Below are positions 30,120 to 40,943 of a stretch of 64,000 bases of DNA, one piece after another. Origin of the DNA: Zizania palustris (lineage: Eukaryota > Streptophyta > Magnoliopsida > Poales > Poaceae); assembly GCA_019279435.1 (NCBI GenBank), contig JAAALK010000289.1, positions 51,153,164 to 51,217,163 on the forward strand. The letters are read 5' to 3'. Each line of letters starts with the position of its first letter. The first letter of the stretch is position 1. The position numbers and the translations under genes are program-made. The notes beneath the pieces were generated by a model. That model did not search any database. It had not been told where the DNA came from and was given only the letters and a program-made list of their open reading frames with translations.

Positions 30120-33100
30120 GTGCAGGACCAGGGACTGGAGGATGTTTGGATCATGGACTCAGGATGTTCTCGCCACATGACGGGACATCGCAGATGGTTC
30201 TCCAGTCTCACTCCCCCGAGCTCCAAAGAATATATCACGTTCGGGAACAACGGTCAAGGGAAAGTAAGTGGCATAGGCTCAATCAGCATTTCAGACCATT
30301 TCTCTTTAAAGAATGTTGCTTTGGTCAAAAATCTGAATTTTAATTTAATCTCTGTTTCGCAACTTCTTGAGGATGGTTAGGAAGTGCGTTTTAAGAAGGG
30401 CAATTCTTCTGTGGTTGATTCTAGAGGGTCTTTGGTTTGTCAGATTTTACCCTTCGGTAAAGTTTTTCGAATTTACTTCTCTAGTTCTTTTGGCCCTTCT
30501 CGCTGTTTGATTGCTGGATCTTCTTCTGAGCTCTGGAAGTGGCATAGGAGGTTAGGTCATTTGAGTTTTGATCTGCTAGTCAGGTTAAGCTCTATGGATC
30601 TCATCCGAGGATTGCCCAAGCTTAAAATGGAGAAGGATCTAGTTTGTCATCCCTGTCGTCATGGGAAAATGGTTGCCGCTTCTCACTCACCTGTGACTCA
30701 GGTGATGACTTCGTATCCAGGCGAGCTTTTACATTTGGACACTGTAGGTCCTGCTCGGGTACGTTCAGTCGGTGGGAAATGGTATGCACTTGTGATTGTT
30801 GACGACTTTTCTCGTTTCTCGTGGGTTTTCTTTTTGGAGTCCAAGGATGAAACTTTTCAATTTGTCCATGACCTAGTTTTGAAGTTGAAGAATGAGAACA
30901 ATGGCCGGATGCGAGCAATTCACTCCGACAACGGCTCTGAGTTCAAGAACTCTCAGTTCGTCAGCTTCTGTGGTGATCAGGGTCTGGACCATCAGTTTTC
31001 TTCTCCTTACACTCCCCCCCAGAACGGCGTTGTGGAACGTAAGAACCGCACGCTAGTTGAGATGGCCAGGACGATGCTCGATGAGCACAGGACTCCTAGG
31101 CGTTTTTGGGCTGAAGCCATGAACACGGCTTGCTATCTGGCCAACCGCATTTTTCTTAGAGCTTACATTGGTAAGACATCATATGAGTTGCGGTTTGGCA
31201 GACAGCCCAAGGTTAGCCACTTGCGAGCATTTGGCTGCAAGTGCTTTGTGCTCAAGAAGGGTGGGCATTTGGACAAATTTGAGTCTCGTTGCTGGGATGG
31301 TATTTTTCTTGGTTATGCATTGCATTCTCGAGGCTTCCGTGTTTGGAACCTCGAATCCCAGCTGCTTGTCGAGACATGTGAGGTTTCTTTTGATGAGTCC
31401 CTGCCTTCTTTGACTCCTTCTTTCGAGCTTTCTGGTGATGATGAGCTCGGAGAGTCCATCTTCGAGGAAGATGAGGATACTCCAGTCGCTGTTGAGGGCG
31501 GGCCTTCTGCATCCCCCGCAGAGCCCACACCTTCTGTGACTTCGACTGATGATGAGGGTGGACCTCTGATCACTTCTTCCACTTCGATCGAGCCCCCTCA
31601 GTCGAGTCCAGAGGTGCCAGCTGCTGACTCCGGTGAGGTGACTTCAGATCACCAGGGAACCCGAGCAGTTCAGCGTGACCATCCCTTAGAGCTCATCATT
31701 GGTGATTTGACTGAGAGGACTTTGCGTTCTTCTGCCTCTCTCGCTGTGTTTGCTGAATCTGCGTTTGTTGCATCTTTTGAGCCCAGAGATGTTTCTCATG
31801 CTCTTTCTGATTCTAATTGGATTAATGCTATGCAAGAAGAGCTTGAGAATTTTGTCCGCAATCGGGTTTGGACATTGGTTGAGCCGCCACCTGGATGCAA
31901 CCCCATAGGCACCAAGTGGGTATTCAAGAACAAACAAGGTGAAGATGGGGTTGTGGTGCGCAACAAGGCTCGACTAGTTGCCCAGGGTTATTGCCAAAAG
32001 GAAGGTATTGACTTTGAAGAAACCTTCGCTCCTGTTGCCCGTCTTGAGTCCATTCGCATTCTTTTAGCTTTTGCCGCTTCGAAGGGTTTTAAGCTTTTTC
32101 AAATGGACGTTAAGAGTGCTTTTCTGAACGGGTTCATAGAGGAGGAGGTTTATGTTAGGCAACCCCCCGGTTTTGAGAACCCTAAGTTTCCTCGGCATGT
32201 TTTTAAATTGCACAAAGCTTTATATGGGTTAAAGCAAGCCCCCAGGGCTTGGTATGACCGGTTGAAGCAATTTTTGTTGGGGAAGGGCTTTGTGATGGGT
32301 TCTGTGGACAAAACTCTTTTCTTGCTCAGAGATGCTTCAGATTTTCTAGTTGCTCAGATTTACGTGGACGATATTATCTTTGGCGGTACTACTGATTCTC
32401 TTGTGTCCAAGTTTTCTGAGCAGATGCACAGTGAGTTTGAGATGAGCCTCATGGGTGAGCTCAAGTACTTCTTAGGGCTCCAGATCAAGCAGACCAAGGA
32501 CGGCACCTTCATCCACCAAGGTAAGTACACTCGTGATATGTTAAAGAAATTTGACTTTGGAGGTGAATTGAAGCCGCAGATGACCCCGATGGGCACTTCT
32601 GGGGGTTTAGACAAGGACGAGAGCGGTGTCAAGGTCAATGAGAGAGAATTTCGAGGGATGATCGGTTCGCTGTTGTACTTGACGGCAACAAGACCCGACA
32701 TACAGTTCGCCGTGGGACTTTGCGCGCGTTTTCAGTCTTCACCACACGCGTCTCACCGGCAGGCTATCAAGCGCATTTTCAGGTATCTTACCTATGCGCC
32801 TGATCTTGGTCTTTATTATTCAGCATCATCATCTCTTGATTTATCTGGCTTTTCGGACGCCGACTTTGGTGGGTGCCGGTTGGATCGCAAGTCGACTTCT
32901 GGTACTTGCCAGTTTCTTGGTTCTTCCCTTGTATCTTGGTCTTCTCGAAAGCAATCTGGAGTTGCTCTTTCGACCACAGAGGCTGAGTACGTAGCTGCTG
33001 CTAGCTGCTGCTCACAGATGGTTTGGATGATTTCCACTGTTCGAGACTTTGGGTTGCTCTTTCCTACAAGGGTTCCATTGTTTTGCGACAGCACTAGTGC

Positions 33101-33311
33101 TATTAGTGTAGGGAAAAACCCGTGTCTCCATTCAAAAACCAAACATATTGATGTGCGCTTTCACTTCTTGCGGGATCAATATGAGAAAGGTGTCATTGAC
33201 CTTGTTCATGTTGATACCCATCATCAGTTGGCTGACATTTTCACTAAACCCCTAGATCAGTCTACATTTGAGCGTTTACGCGGGGATTTGGGTGTTGTGT
33301 ATCCTTTCTAG
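30120..33311 (+). pseudogene. C2 pol: protease, integrase, RT and RNase H, one stop codon
   Basis: One frame from 30120 (GTG where C5 has ATG) to TAG 33309-33311, with a single in-frame TAG at 30378-30380 that replaces a Leu (TTG in C5). Protease: WIMDSGCSRHMTG (about 30150). In the 975 codons from 30384 I see integrase zinc residues H54, H59, C88 and C91; catalytic D119 (LDTVG), D182 (SDNGSEF) and E218 (VVERKNR), giving D-x35-E; an acidic Ser/Pro spacer at 340-440; RT with FQMDVKSAF (575) and YVDD (660-663); and RNase H with SDADFGG (825), STTEAEY (867) and CDSTSA (902). All catalytic residues remain. Pol is in the -1 frame relative to gag and overlaps its stop. Dead or nearly so because of the stop and the missing 5' end. 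Confidence 0.93.
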
Positions 33312-34643
33312 GATATTTTGCGTCAGTTTTCCTTCTTCTTTACTCTTTTCTTGAGTCCTTTTGTGTGTGTTCATATCATACATATTCACATATCACACTT
33401 TTGAGCCTGCTTCTATTATATGATTGAACTGCTTTACTTATTCTAGCTGGTACATGCTTTTGATTACTTGTCGATGATCATGCTTTTGCTTCAGTTCAAA
33501 TGATATGTCTGATATCTGTCATATGCATGGCTTTTACGCTTTCAACTTGAAAAATGATCACCATTGCTTCTGGTAACTAGCATGTGTAGGCTGAGTGCTT
33601 TTGCTATTTGTTACATGCCTTGTAGCTAGTTCATCACATAGATGCAGATATGCAACTTGGACATCTTTATGCTTTAACATGGAAAATGTGCTATAAAAAT
33701 GATAAAAATCAAAAATGAATGAAACTTCCATGCCTTTTTATGCTTGGTTTGAAAAGATCCAAGTGGGTTTGCTTTGTCGCATTGCATTGTTCTGGACTGC
33801 TTACCATTGCACTTTGGTATTAACTAGGACACTGTAGTGTTTGCCAAGACCAATGTCTTAAGCTTCTAATGGTCCAGTTCTGGCCTAGGCTTGACTTGGT
33901 CGGTTAGCATAAGGTTTGACATGCAAATAACCCTTGGCAAAAATGAAAAAGGAAAATGAAAAAGCCTGAAACTTAAAAAGACAACAAGTTTGCTGAAGCA
34001 CTTTGTTTTGGACGATGCTTATCTTGGTAGATTTCAGTTAGCGTTTGCATCTCATGCTTTACCTTGCTTGTTAACTGGAAAATGTGGTGATGCTTTTATT
34101 TGCAAAAACTGGAAAATGCGTGCTAAATGACCTTCTTTAGATATCATCTGTTGCACTGATCATGCCATGTGTCTTAGACAGTATCTCTTTTGCTATACTT
34201 GTTAGATACTGTATTTGCAGTCAATCATATTTGAGAAGCATGCTTTCTACACTCCACCTGCACCCTAATTGCATTCACTGCATATTTTGAGGGGGAGTTG
34301 CTTTTCAGGGGGAGTCTATGTCTCTTTCTGAGTGCTTGATGAGTTCACTTGTCAACAAGGGGGAGAAAATTTGGGATCAGAGTTTAAGGGGGAGTTCTTA
34401 TACTCTGTTGATATCCTTGTTGTTCTAAAATCACACTCATTTTGAGCTTTTTCGTTTTGATTAACCATAATGACCGATTCTTGCTTTTGTTTGGCTTTTG
34501 GTCATTAGGGTTAAACTTTACCTTGTTTTTTTTTCTTCTTCTTTGTTTCCTTGTGTTTTGTTTTCGTGTTTCCACATTTGTTCGCAGGTGCTGAAGAGCT
34601 GAGAATTGAGGAGTGTTGACAATGCACTCATCAAGGGGGAGAT
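33312..34643 (+). other. C2 3' untranslated region with five polypurine tracts
   Basis: No envelope-like ORF was found in three frames. GGGGGAG tracts occur at about 34289-34297, 34306-34314, 34357-34367, 34386-34394 and 34633-34643, the last one directly before the LTR. The rest is T-rich and shared, in reverse, with C1 and C6, and in the same sense with C4. Confidence 0.85.
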
Positions 34644-36654
34644 TGAGGAGCCATGCTGAATAGCGTGGGCCTCATGGCTCCAGAAGTGATGAGTCATTGT
34701 CAACGATAGTCAACAAGGACTGAAGAAGAGAAGAGATCTGCTGCATCATGTGCCGCGTGTGATTCAGGTACACGGGCAGCGAGCGACTGTCGGGCAGAGG
34801 AGGCTGCGAAGTCGGGCTGGCCCAATCCGGGTGCATGGGCCAGAAGCAGTAGAAGACCCACTGGGCTGTTGACCAGGACTGACTCAGGTACACGGGCGGT
34901 GAGCGATTGCCGGGCTGAGAGAGCTGCGGAGTCGGGCCGGCCCAATCCGGGTACCTGGTGCAAAGCTGGTGGAGGCTTTGTCAGTTTCAGCGTAAAACTG
35001 ACAACCGTTGATTCTGTATCCGACTGTCCAGAAGAGTAGCTTCCGGATATGTCATCTGTTACTCTAGGCCCACAGTCAGTCAGTTGTGTCTGTAAAAATT
35101 CCTAAGGGCAGTAGAGTCTTTTACTTTATTTTTGAGTCTGTAAAAACCCTAAGGGGCTGGTAGAATATTCCTAGTGTTGGGCTACCTATAAATAGGACCC
35201 CAATCCCTAGGGTTTGGACTACCCTTTTGCTGAAATTGAATACTACTCTATTGGGTCATTTTTGCCTCTCACGTTTTTCTCTCTCCTCTCCTGTTCCTTG
35301 CTTGCGCCGCCAGGGAGTTCTCCCTCTGTGTTTCTTGCCTTGCTTTTAATGTTGCAGTAAATGCTCTACTTCTCTGTGTGCTGCATTTGTAAGGTTTTTA
35401 ATGACTTGTTTTCACCTTCAAAGCAAGTTTCCCTGTGATTTTTGAGCCTTTGTAGGCTTCGGCAGGTGTGAAGAAGCTTCTGTTCTTCACATACAGAGTA
35501 CTAGTTCTTGCGATTTACAAGTAGTACTCCACTGTAGCTACAGTACTTCTGCGCCAACTTTTTACTTTTACTGCTCCACTTTTCGATCTGGTTGATAGGA
35601 CTAAAATCACTTTTCTGACTGTCTCTGCGAAGTCATCCTTCTCTGTTCGAAGCCCCTCAGCTCCGAGAGGCAGGCTTCGATCCGACCATACTCGAAGGCT
35701 TCGTTTCAATCTTCGAGCTTTGTTTTGTATTCTGTGTTGCTAAGCTTCGAAGCATTTTTCTGATCGACAACATTACATACTTCGAACAATAGCGCGAAGG
35801 GGCTTCGACCCTATCTGTTCGAAGTCCATACTTCGACACGTTTTGAGGTTGGGTTCGAAGCTTGTGGCTCCGCTAGGCCTCGCTCTAATTTCTGTGTAGC
35901 GTGTCACCCTTCGCCTCTCTTTTCGGAGCTTGCTCTTTTCGAAGGTAGAGCATTGGCTTCGGACTTGCTTTTCTGTCGCGTGACAGACTTCGCTTCTTTG
36001 TTCGAAGGTAGTCCGTCTGTTTTGTGTGTTCGAAGCTTTCTGTTCGAAGGTTGTGCTTCGAAGCTCTCGGTTCAAGGTGTGTTCGAAGTTTTTGTCTTCG
36101 AAGTCCTCACTTCGAAGCAGGCTCCGACTTTGTCACTTTGCTCCGAAGCTCTTGGTTCGAAGCTGTGTTCGAAGTCCTGTCTTTGAAGTACGCACTTCGA
36201 ACCAGGCTCCGGCACTGTTTTACTTCGCTCCGAAGTACACTTCGCTTCTTACCACTTCGAACTAGGCTAGACAGCGACACCTTCGGGTTTTCGGACAGAC
36301 TTCGTCACCAACCTCCGAAGCAGACCTCGACGTGCGAAGGGGGCTTCGCCAAGTTCCGAACAGGAGACAAAATTGGACAGTAACTTCACTTTTCATCTCA
36401 CACATACTTAGATCATTTCATTGAGAAGTTTAGGCCTGTTATAACTTGTTTATCTGCCTAGTTGCACCACTTTAGTTTTACACTGTTTTTCATCAGTTGC
36501 TTCTAGGTTAGAAACCTTTAGACTTAGGCCTTCTGTTTATTTTTTGCTGCGTAGTATTTTTGAGGTGCGTTGGGTATTGGGAACAGGCCATTGATTCGAA
36601 AGAATTTTTAAGGCGCCCATTCACCCCCCTCTGGTCGCTACTTTCGGTCCTACA
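34644..36654 (+). repeat. 3' LTR of C2 (2011 bp)
   Basis: It begins TGAGGAGCCATGCTG and ends TTCGGTCCTACA. Two tandem units of about 120 bases begin CAGGTACACGGGC (34761 and 34881). A TATA box (TATAAATA) is at 35187-35194. From 35640 to 36270 there are about 17 copies of the palindrome TTCGAA. It ends with a conserved GGCGCCCATTCACCC block. The open frames within it are by-products of the repeat and are not called. Confidence 0.92.
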
Positions 36655-38123
36655 GGCACTCACTGCTATCACCCAAGCAAGGGGAAGAAGATAGACTCTC
36701 AATTCTGCCGTTGGCTACGGCAAGTTCACTCTCTAACTCGTCAATCCTCTTCTTAGCCCCCGTAAGCAGTTTTTCCCGATACTTTAACTCCTGACGATTG
36801 CTCTCAAGTAAATCAACAATTTCTCGTTCATAGGATGATACCTTGTTGTCGTCGTCGTCGGAGTCATCGGAGGAGCTCTTTCCTTCCCTATCCCCAAGAG
36901 CCATTGAACAGAAGCTCTTGCGGGATCTTTGGCGCTGGTGTGAGCGGCTCTTCGGCTTGTCTCCGAAGGCCATGAAGCAGAGACCCGCCGGATTCCTTTT
37001 CATTCCCCTTCCTGATGGCGATCTCCTCATCGCTTGAGCTCGATGAAGAGGAAGAAGACGTGGACCGCTTGGAATAGCTTTTCTCCATCTCAGCGAAGAA
37101 GGCCTTGTCGCGCTTCTTGTTCTCTCGCCGGTAGTCCTTCAGGGCCTTCTTGAAGAATCGAGTCTTCGGCTTGCCCTTGTTGAAGGATGAGCTCTCATGC
37201 TTGCCGGAGTCGTGGAAGCCAACACCGGTGCCCTTCTTGTGACCATTGTGCTTGGGGCAGTCGGCGATGAAGTGTCCTGGATCACCACACTCAAAGCACC
37301 CGGATTTTGTGCCGTGTCTCTTGAACATTCTTTTGTCATAAACACGACGCACCCGGTTGTTAAAAAGACACAAATCATCATCTCCCAAAGACTCAAGCTG
37401 GTCCTCACTGATAGACATCAAAGAGAACCCAACACAACTCACAGAAGAGGGATCAACAGAAGGTGTAGCAAGGGCCAGGGATTTTGATCCAGAACCAGTG
37501 AGATTTGATCTCAGCTGGATATCTACCTCAGTGGCCTTCAGCTTGATAAACAACTCAGAAATGGTCAAGGTATCGTAAGAAGTGCTCTCAATGATAGAGG
37601 ATACCTTGATCTCCCAGATCTTTGGGTCCAAGGTATGGAGAACCTTGAGCGCTTGCTCATGATCTGAGACTAACTGAGCACCCTCAGCCTTGTTGTCCCG
37701 AAGCTTGTTTATGATCGACTGAAAACGACCAAACAAAGCCTCAACAGATTCACCCGGCTTCTGTGTGAAATTCTCATATTCACGCCGGTAGGTCTGATAG
37801 AGCCGACCCTTGACCTGTGCTGTTCCCTCATGGTGTGCCTTGAGGGTAGCCCAGATCTCTCTCGCAGTGGAGAGATGACTCACACGCTCAAACTCAGTGG
37901 GACCTAAACCAGAAAACAGAATGTTCACAGCCTTACTATTTCTCAGATGCTGAGCAATGATACCAGCAGTACCCTGCTCAGTAACAGGCAATATGACAAA
38001 CGTGGTGTGAACGCAAATATCCCAAATGTCCGAACCCTGGCTCATAAGATAGGCTCGCATGCGAGTCTTCCAATAATTATAGCCATAGGCTTCCAAGGAC
38101 GAGACCTTGCCAGGAGACGTCAT
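36655..38123 (-). pseudogene. C3 gag, N-terminal two thirds
   Basis: ATG at 38121-38123 opens MTSPGKVSSLEAYGYNYWKT. It continues through the capsid-like part (LFSGLGPTEFERVSHL, then AREIWATLKAHHEG, then ESVEALFGRFQSIINKL) and the zinc knuckle CFECGDPGHFIADC (about 37265-37306) into the Lys/Ser-rich linker. One frame change lies near 36990-37030 (the KGNEKESGG area); then ELKYREKLLTGAKKRIDELE follows to the C2 junction. This copy shows the N-terminal part that C2 lacks. The product coats the element's RNA. It is truncated within SSPCLGDSSEC. Confidence 0.88.
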
Positions 38124-38170
38124 GGTCACTACTGGGGTTTAGAACCGGTTAAGGTATGGAAAAACCCTAA

Positions 38171-38186
38171 CCAAGCTCTGATACAA
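38171..38186 (-). other. primer-binding site of C3
   Basis: On the minus strand, TGTATCAGAGCTTGG begins a few bases after the LTR. It matches the initiator tRNA-Met site (TGGTATCAGAGC) used by copia elements, with one change. Confidence 0.8.
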
Positions 38187-38188
38187 CT

Positions 38189-40133
38189 TGTAGGACCGAA
38201 AGTAGCGACTAGAGGGGGGGTGAATGGGCGCCTTAAAAAATTCTTTCGAATCAATGGCCTGTTTCCAATACCCAACGCACCTCAAAAGACTAAGCAGCAG
38301 AAAATAAACAGATAGCCTAAGTCTAAAGGTATCTAGCCTAGAAGCAGCTGATAACAAAACAGAGAACTATCAAAACAGTGCTAATAGACAGATAAACAAT
38401 ATACGTAAGACTAGGCAAGATAAAACTTCTCAGCAAAGCAATCTCGGTGCACTATGAGAGAGAAGAGAAGTTACCTGTTCAAATCTATCTCCTGTTCACT
38501 GCTCGTCGAAACCTGCTTCGCTGGACGAAGCCTGCTTCACAGTGTCGAAGCCTGCTTCGGAGGTCGATGACGAAGCCTGCTTCGAAGGCTATTGAAAGGA
38601 TGCCGAAGATATGTTTTGGTCTAGCCTAATTCGAAGTGGCAGAAAGCGAAGTAAGCTTCGAAGCGAAGTGTGACAAAGTCGGAGCCTGTTTCGAAGTGTG
38701 TACTTCGAAGGCAAGGCTTCGAACACAACACCTTCGAACCACGTGCTTCGGAGCTAAACCTTCGAACAGAGAACTTCGAACACAACACACAGACGAATGA
38801 CCTTCGAACAAAGAAGCGAAGCCTGACACACGATAGAAAACAAATTCGAAGCCTATATTTCTACCATCGAACAGAGCGAGCTTCGAAGAGAGAATCGAAG
38901 GCTGACACGTGACAGAAAGATCAAAATGAAGTCTATCAGTGAGATTAGCTTCGAGGCTAACTCCGAAGCCTAACGAAGTATCGACTTCGAGCAGCTAGTG
39001 ACAGTGAACACCTTCGCAAGGACTATCGAAGTATGTGAAGCTGTTAGAGGGCAAAGTGTTCTGCGAAGCCTTAGAAGATGTTAGATCGAAGCCTGCCTCA
39101 CGGAGCTGAGGGGCTTCGAACAGAGAAGGGGCTTCGCAGAGAACACCCAGAAAAGAGACTTCAGTCCTGTCAACCCGATCAAAAAGTTGAGTAGTAAAAG
39201 CAAAAAGCTGGCACAAGAGTATTGTTGCTATAGTGGAGGAGTACTACTTGCAAACAGCAAGAACTAGTACTCTGCTCGTGAAGAACAGAAGCAACCCAAC
39301 ACCAGCCGAAGCCCAAAACTCATTAGAATGCCTGTGCACGTGAATCGAAACAACAAATACTGCTATGCACGGATGGAGAATCGAAGCTTCAAAACAACTG
39401 TAGGAATGAAATAAATGCAAGGCAAACAAACAGGGAAAAATGTCTGGCAGCGCATAAAACCAGAGAGAAAGGGAGAGAGAATGCAAGAGACAAAAAGTGA
39501 CCCAAAGAGGTAGTATTGATTTCAGCAAAAAGGGTAGTCCAAACCCTAGGGATTGGGGTCCTATTTATAGGCACCCAACACTAGGAACATTCCACCTGCC
39601 CCTTAGGGTTTTTTACAGACCCAAGAATAAAGGAAAAGACTCTACTGCCCTTAGGTATTTTTACAGACACGACTGACTGACTGTGGGCCTAGAGATACAG
39701 AAGACTTATCCGAAAGCTAAGTTTTCGTAGCGACTACGGCTTCTCTTCTGGACAGTCGGATACAAGATCAACGGTTGTCAGTTTTGTGCCGAAACTGACA
39801 AAGCCTCCACCGACTTTGCACCAGGTACCCGGATTGGGCCGGCCCGATTTCGCAGCTCTCTCAGCCCGGCAATCACTCACCGCCCGTGTACCTGTGTCAA
39901 CCCTGGTCAACAGCCCAGTGGGTCTTCTACTGCTTCTGGCCCATGCACCCAGATTGGGCCAGCCCGACTTCGCAGCCTCCTTTGCCCGACAGTCGCTCGC
40001 TACCCGTGTACCTGAGTCACACGCGGCCCATGAACCAGCAGATCTCTTCTTCTTCTGTCCTCTTTGACTATCGTTGACAATGACTCATCACTTCTGGAGC
40101 CATGAGGCCCACGCTATTCAGCATGGCTCCTCA
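38189..40133 (-). repeat. 5' LTR of C3 (1945 bp)
   Basis: On the minus strand it starts TGAGGAGCCATGCTGAATAG at 40133 and ends GGTCCTACA at 38189. It has the tandem CAGGTACACGGG units (around 39830-40020), a TATA box (plus-strand TATTTATA 39562-39569) and a TTCGAA-rich segment (about 38500-39130). It is the LTR closest to that of C2. Confidence 0.9.
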
Positions 40134-40878
40134 GAAGCTAAAGGTTGTATTTAGCTTTTCAGGCGGGGCCCACGGCGGTATCTTCATCACGCCGGGCTTT
40201 TTTTTCGCGGAAAGAAGCAGCGCCAGTGAGTTTCATGCACGACGATAGAAGCGAGGCCCGCATATGGAACAGGTGACGACACGCGAAGAAGATGGAGCAC
40301 GTAAGTTCAATCTAATCTCCTATTTTCTAGTTAGACTAAATCCGGTAGTTTATTTGTAGTTAAGTTTCTCTACTAGTTTTTTATTGTATTAGCATAAAAA
40401 ATAATCTCGCGGTTAATCTTTTAATCTGTTAAATTTTTATTACTTATCTCGTATTATTTATTTAAGCGGTTTTTAATCTGCTCGTATAAAAATAAACCGG
40501 AAAAATTTATTTGTCGGAGTAAAATTTTTATTCTAGTTTTTACGTGCAATATTTTCAATTTATTACTGAATTAATTTTTAAATGATCCATGTTTTATTCA
40601 TTTTATTAGTATTTTATTTCTAGACTGAAATATAAATATTTCGTGATTTATCTAGGTGTTTTTATTTACTGCAGTATTTTTATTTAGTTTATCGTTAATA
40701 TCATTTCAATTAAGACATCGGTCATTTTTAGGCTAGACAACTTTAATTCTAGTAATTTGTCTTTCTAATATTATTTGTCTGGTTAAGTTCGTTTGGGTGT
40801 TGGGATTAGATCATAGTTTAGCAAGAAATTTTTAGGCGCCCATTCACCCCCCCTCTGTTCGCTACTTTCGGTCCTACA
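40134..40878 (+). repeat. partial 5' LTR of C4
   Basis: It matches the 3' LTR of C4 from 46073 onwards (GAAGCTAAAG...), ending GGTCCTACA. About the first 986 bases of the LTR, including the promoter, are missing on the left, where C3 begins. Confidence 0.88.
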
Positions 40879-40880
40879 AC

Positions 40881-40895
40881 TTGTATCAGAGCAAG
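40881..40895 (+). other. primer-binding site of C4
   Basis: TTGTATCAGAGCAAGG, three bases after the LTR; the initiator tRNA-Met type with one change, as in C3. Confidence 0.75.
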
Positions 40896-40943
40896 GTTAG
40901 GGTTTTCTAATATCTTAACTGATTCTAAACCTAGGTAGTGACC

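Larger units (their letters stand above)
27964..36654 (+). mobile_element. C2: Sirevirus (Ty1/copia), best preserved, 5' end missing
   Basis: It starts within gag (about 200 N-terminal codons, the primer site and the 5' LTR are lost), then has gag to 30117, pol to 33311, a 1.3-kb 3' untranslated region with five purine tracts, and a 3' LTR (34644-36654). Pol carries only one stop and gag one. The right end abuts C3 gag (first five bases GGCAC), so C2 inserted into C3. No envelope-like ORF follows pol. Confidence 0.9.
36655..40133 (-). mobile_element. C3: minus-strand Sirevirus, 5' LTR and part of gag
   Basis: The 5' LTR (38189-40133) and primer site are followed by gag from ATG 38123 down to 36655, where C2 begins. 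Everything downstream (rest of gag, pol, 3' LTR) is gone. The start of the LTR abuts the interior of the C4 5' LTR (next pentamer GAAGC), so C3 inserted into that LTR. Confidence 0.88.

Noticed and set aside
33312..34643. Envelope-like ORF after C2 pol, as found in some Sireviruses
   Set aside because: Three forward frames show only short broken reads; the region is untranslated with purine tracts.
35953..36383. Plus-strand open frames with repeated FEA, SKL and RS words
   Set aside because: They are translations of the TTCGAAG array in the C2 LTR; the matching array in C3 gives similar nonsense in other frames.
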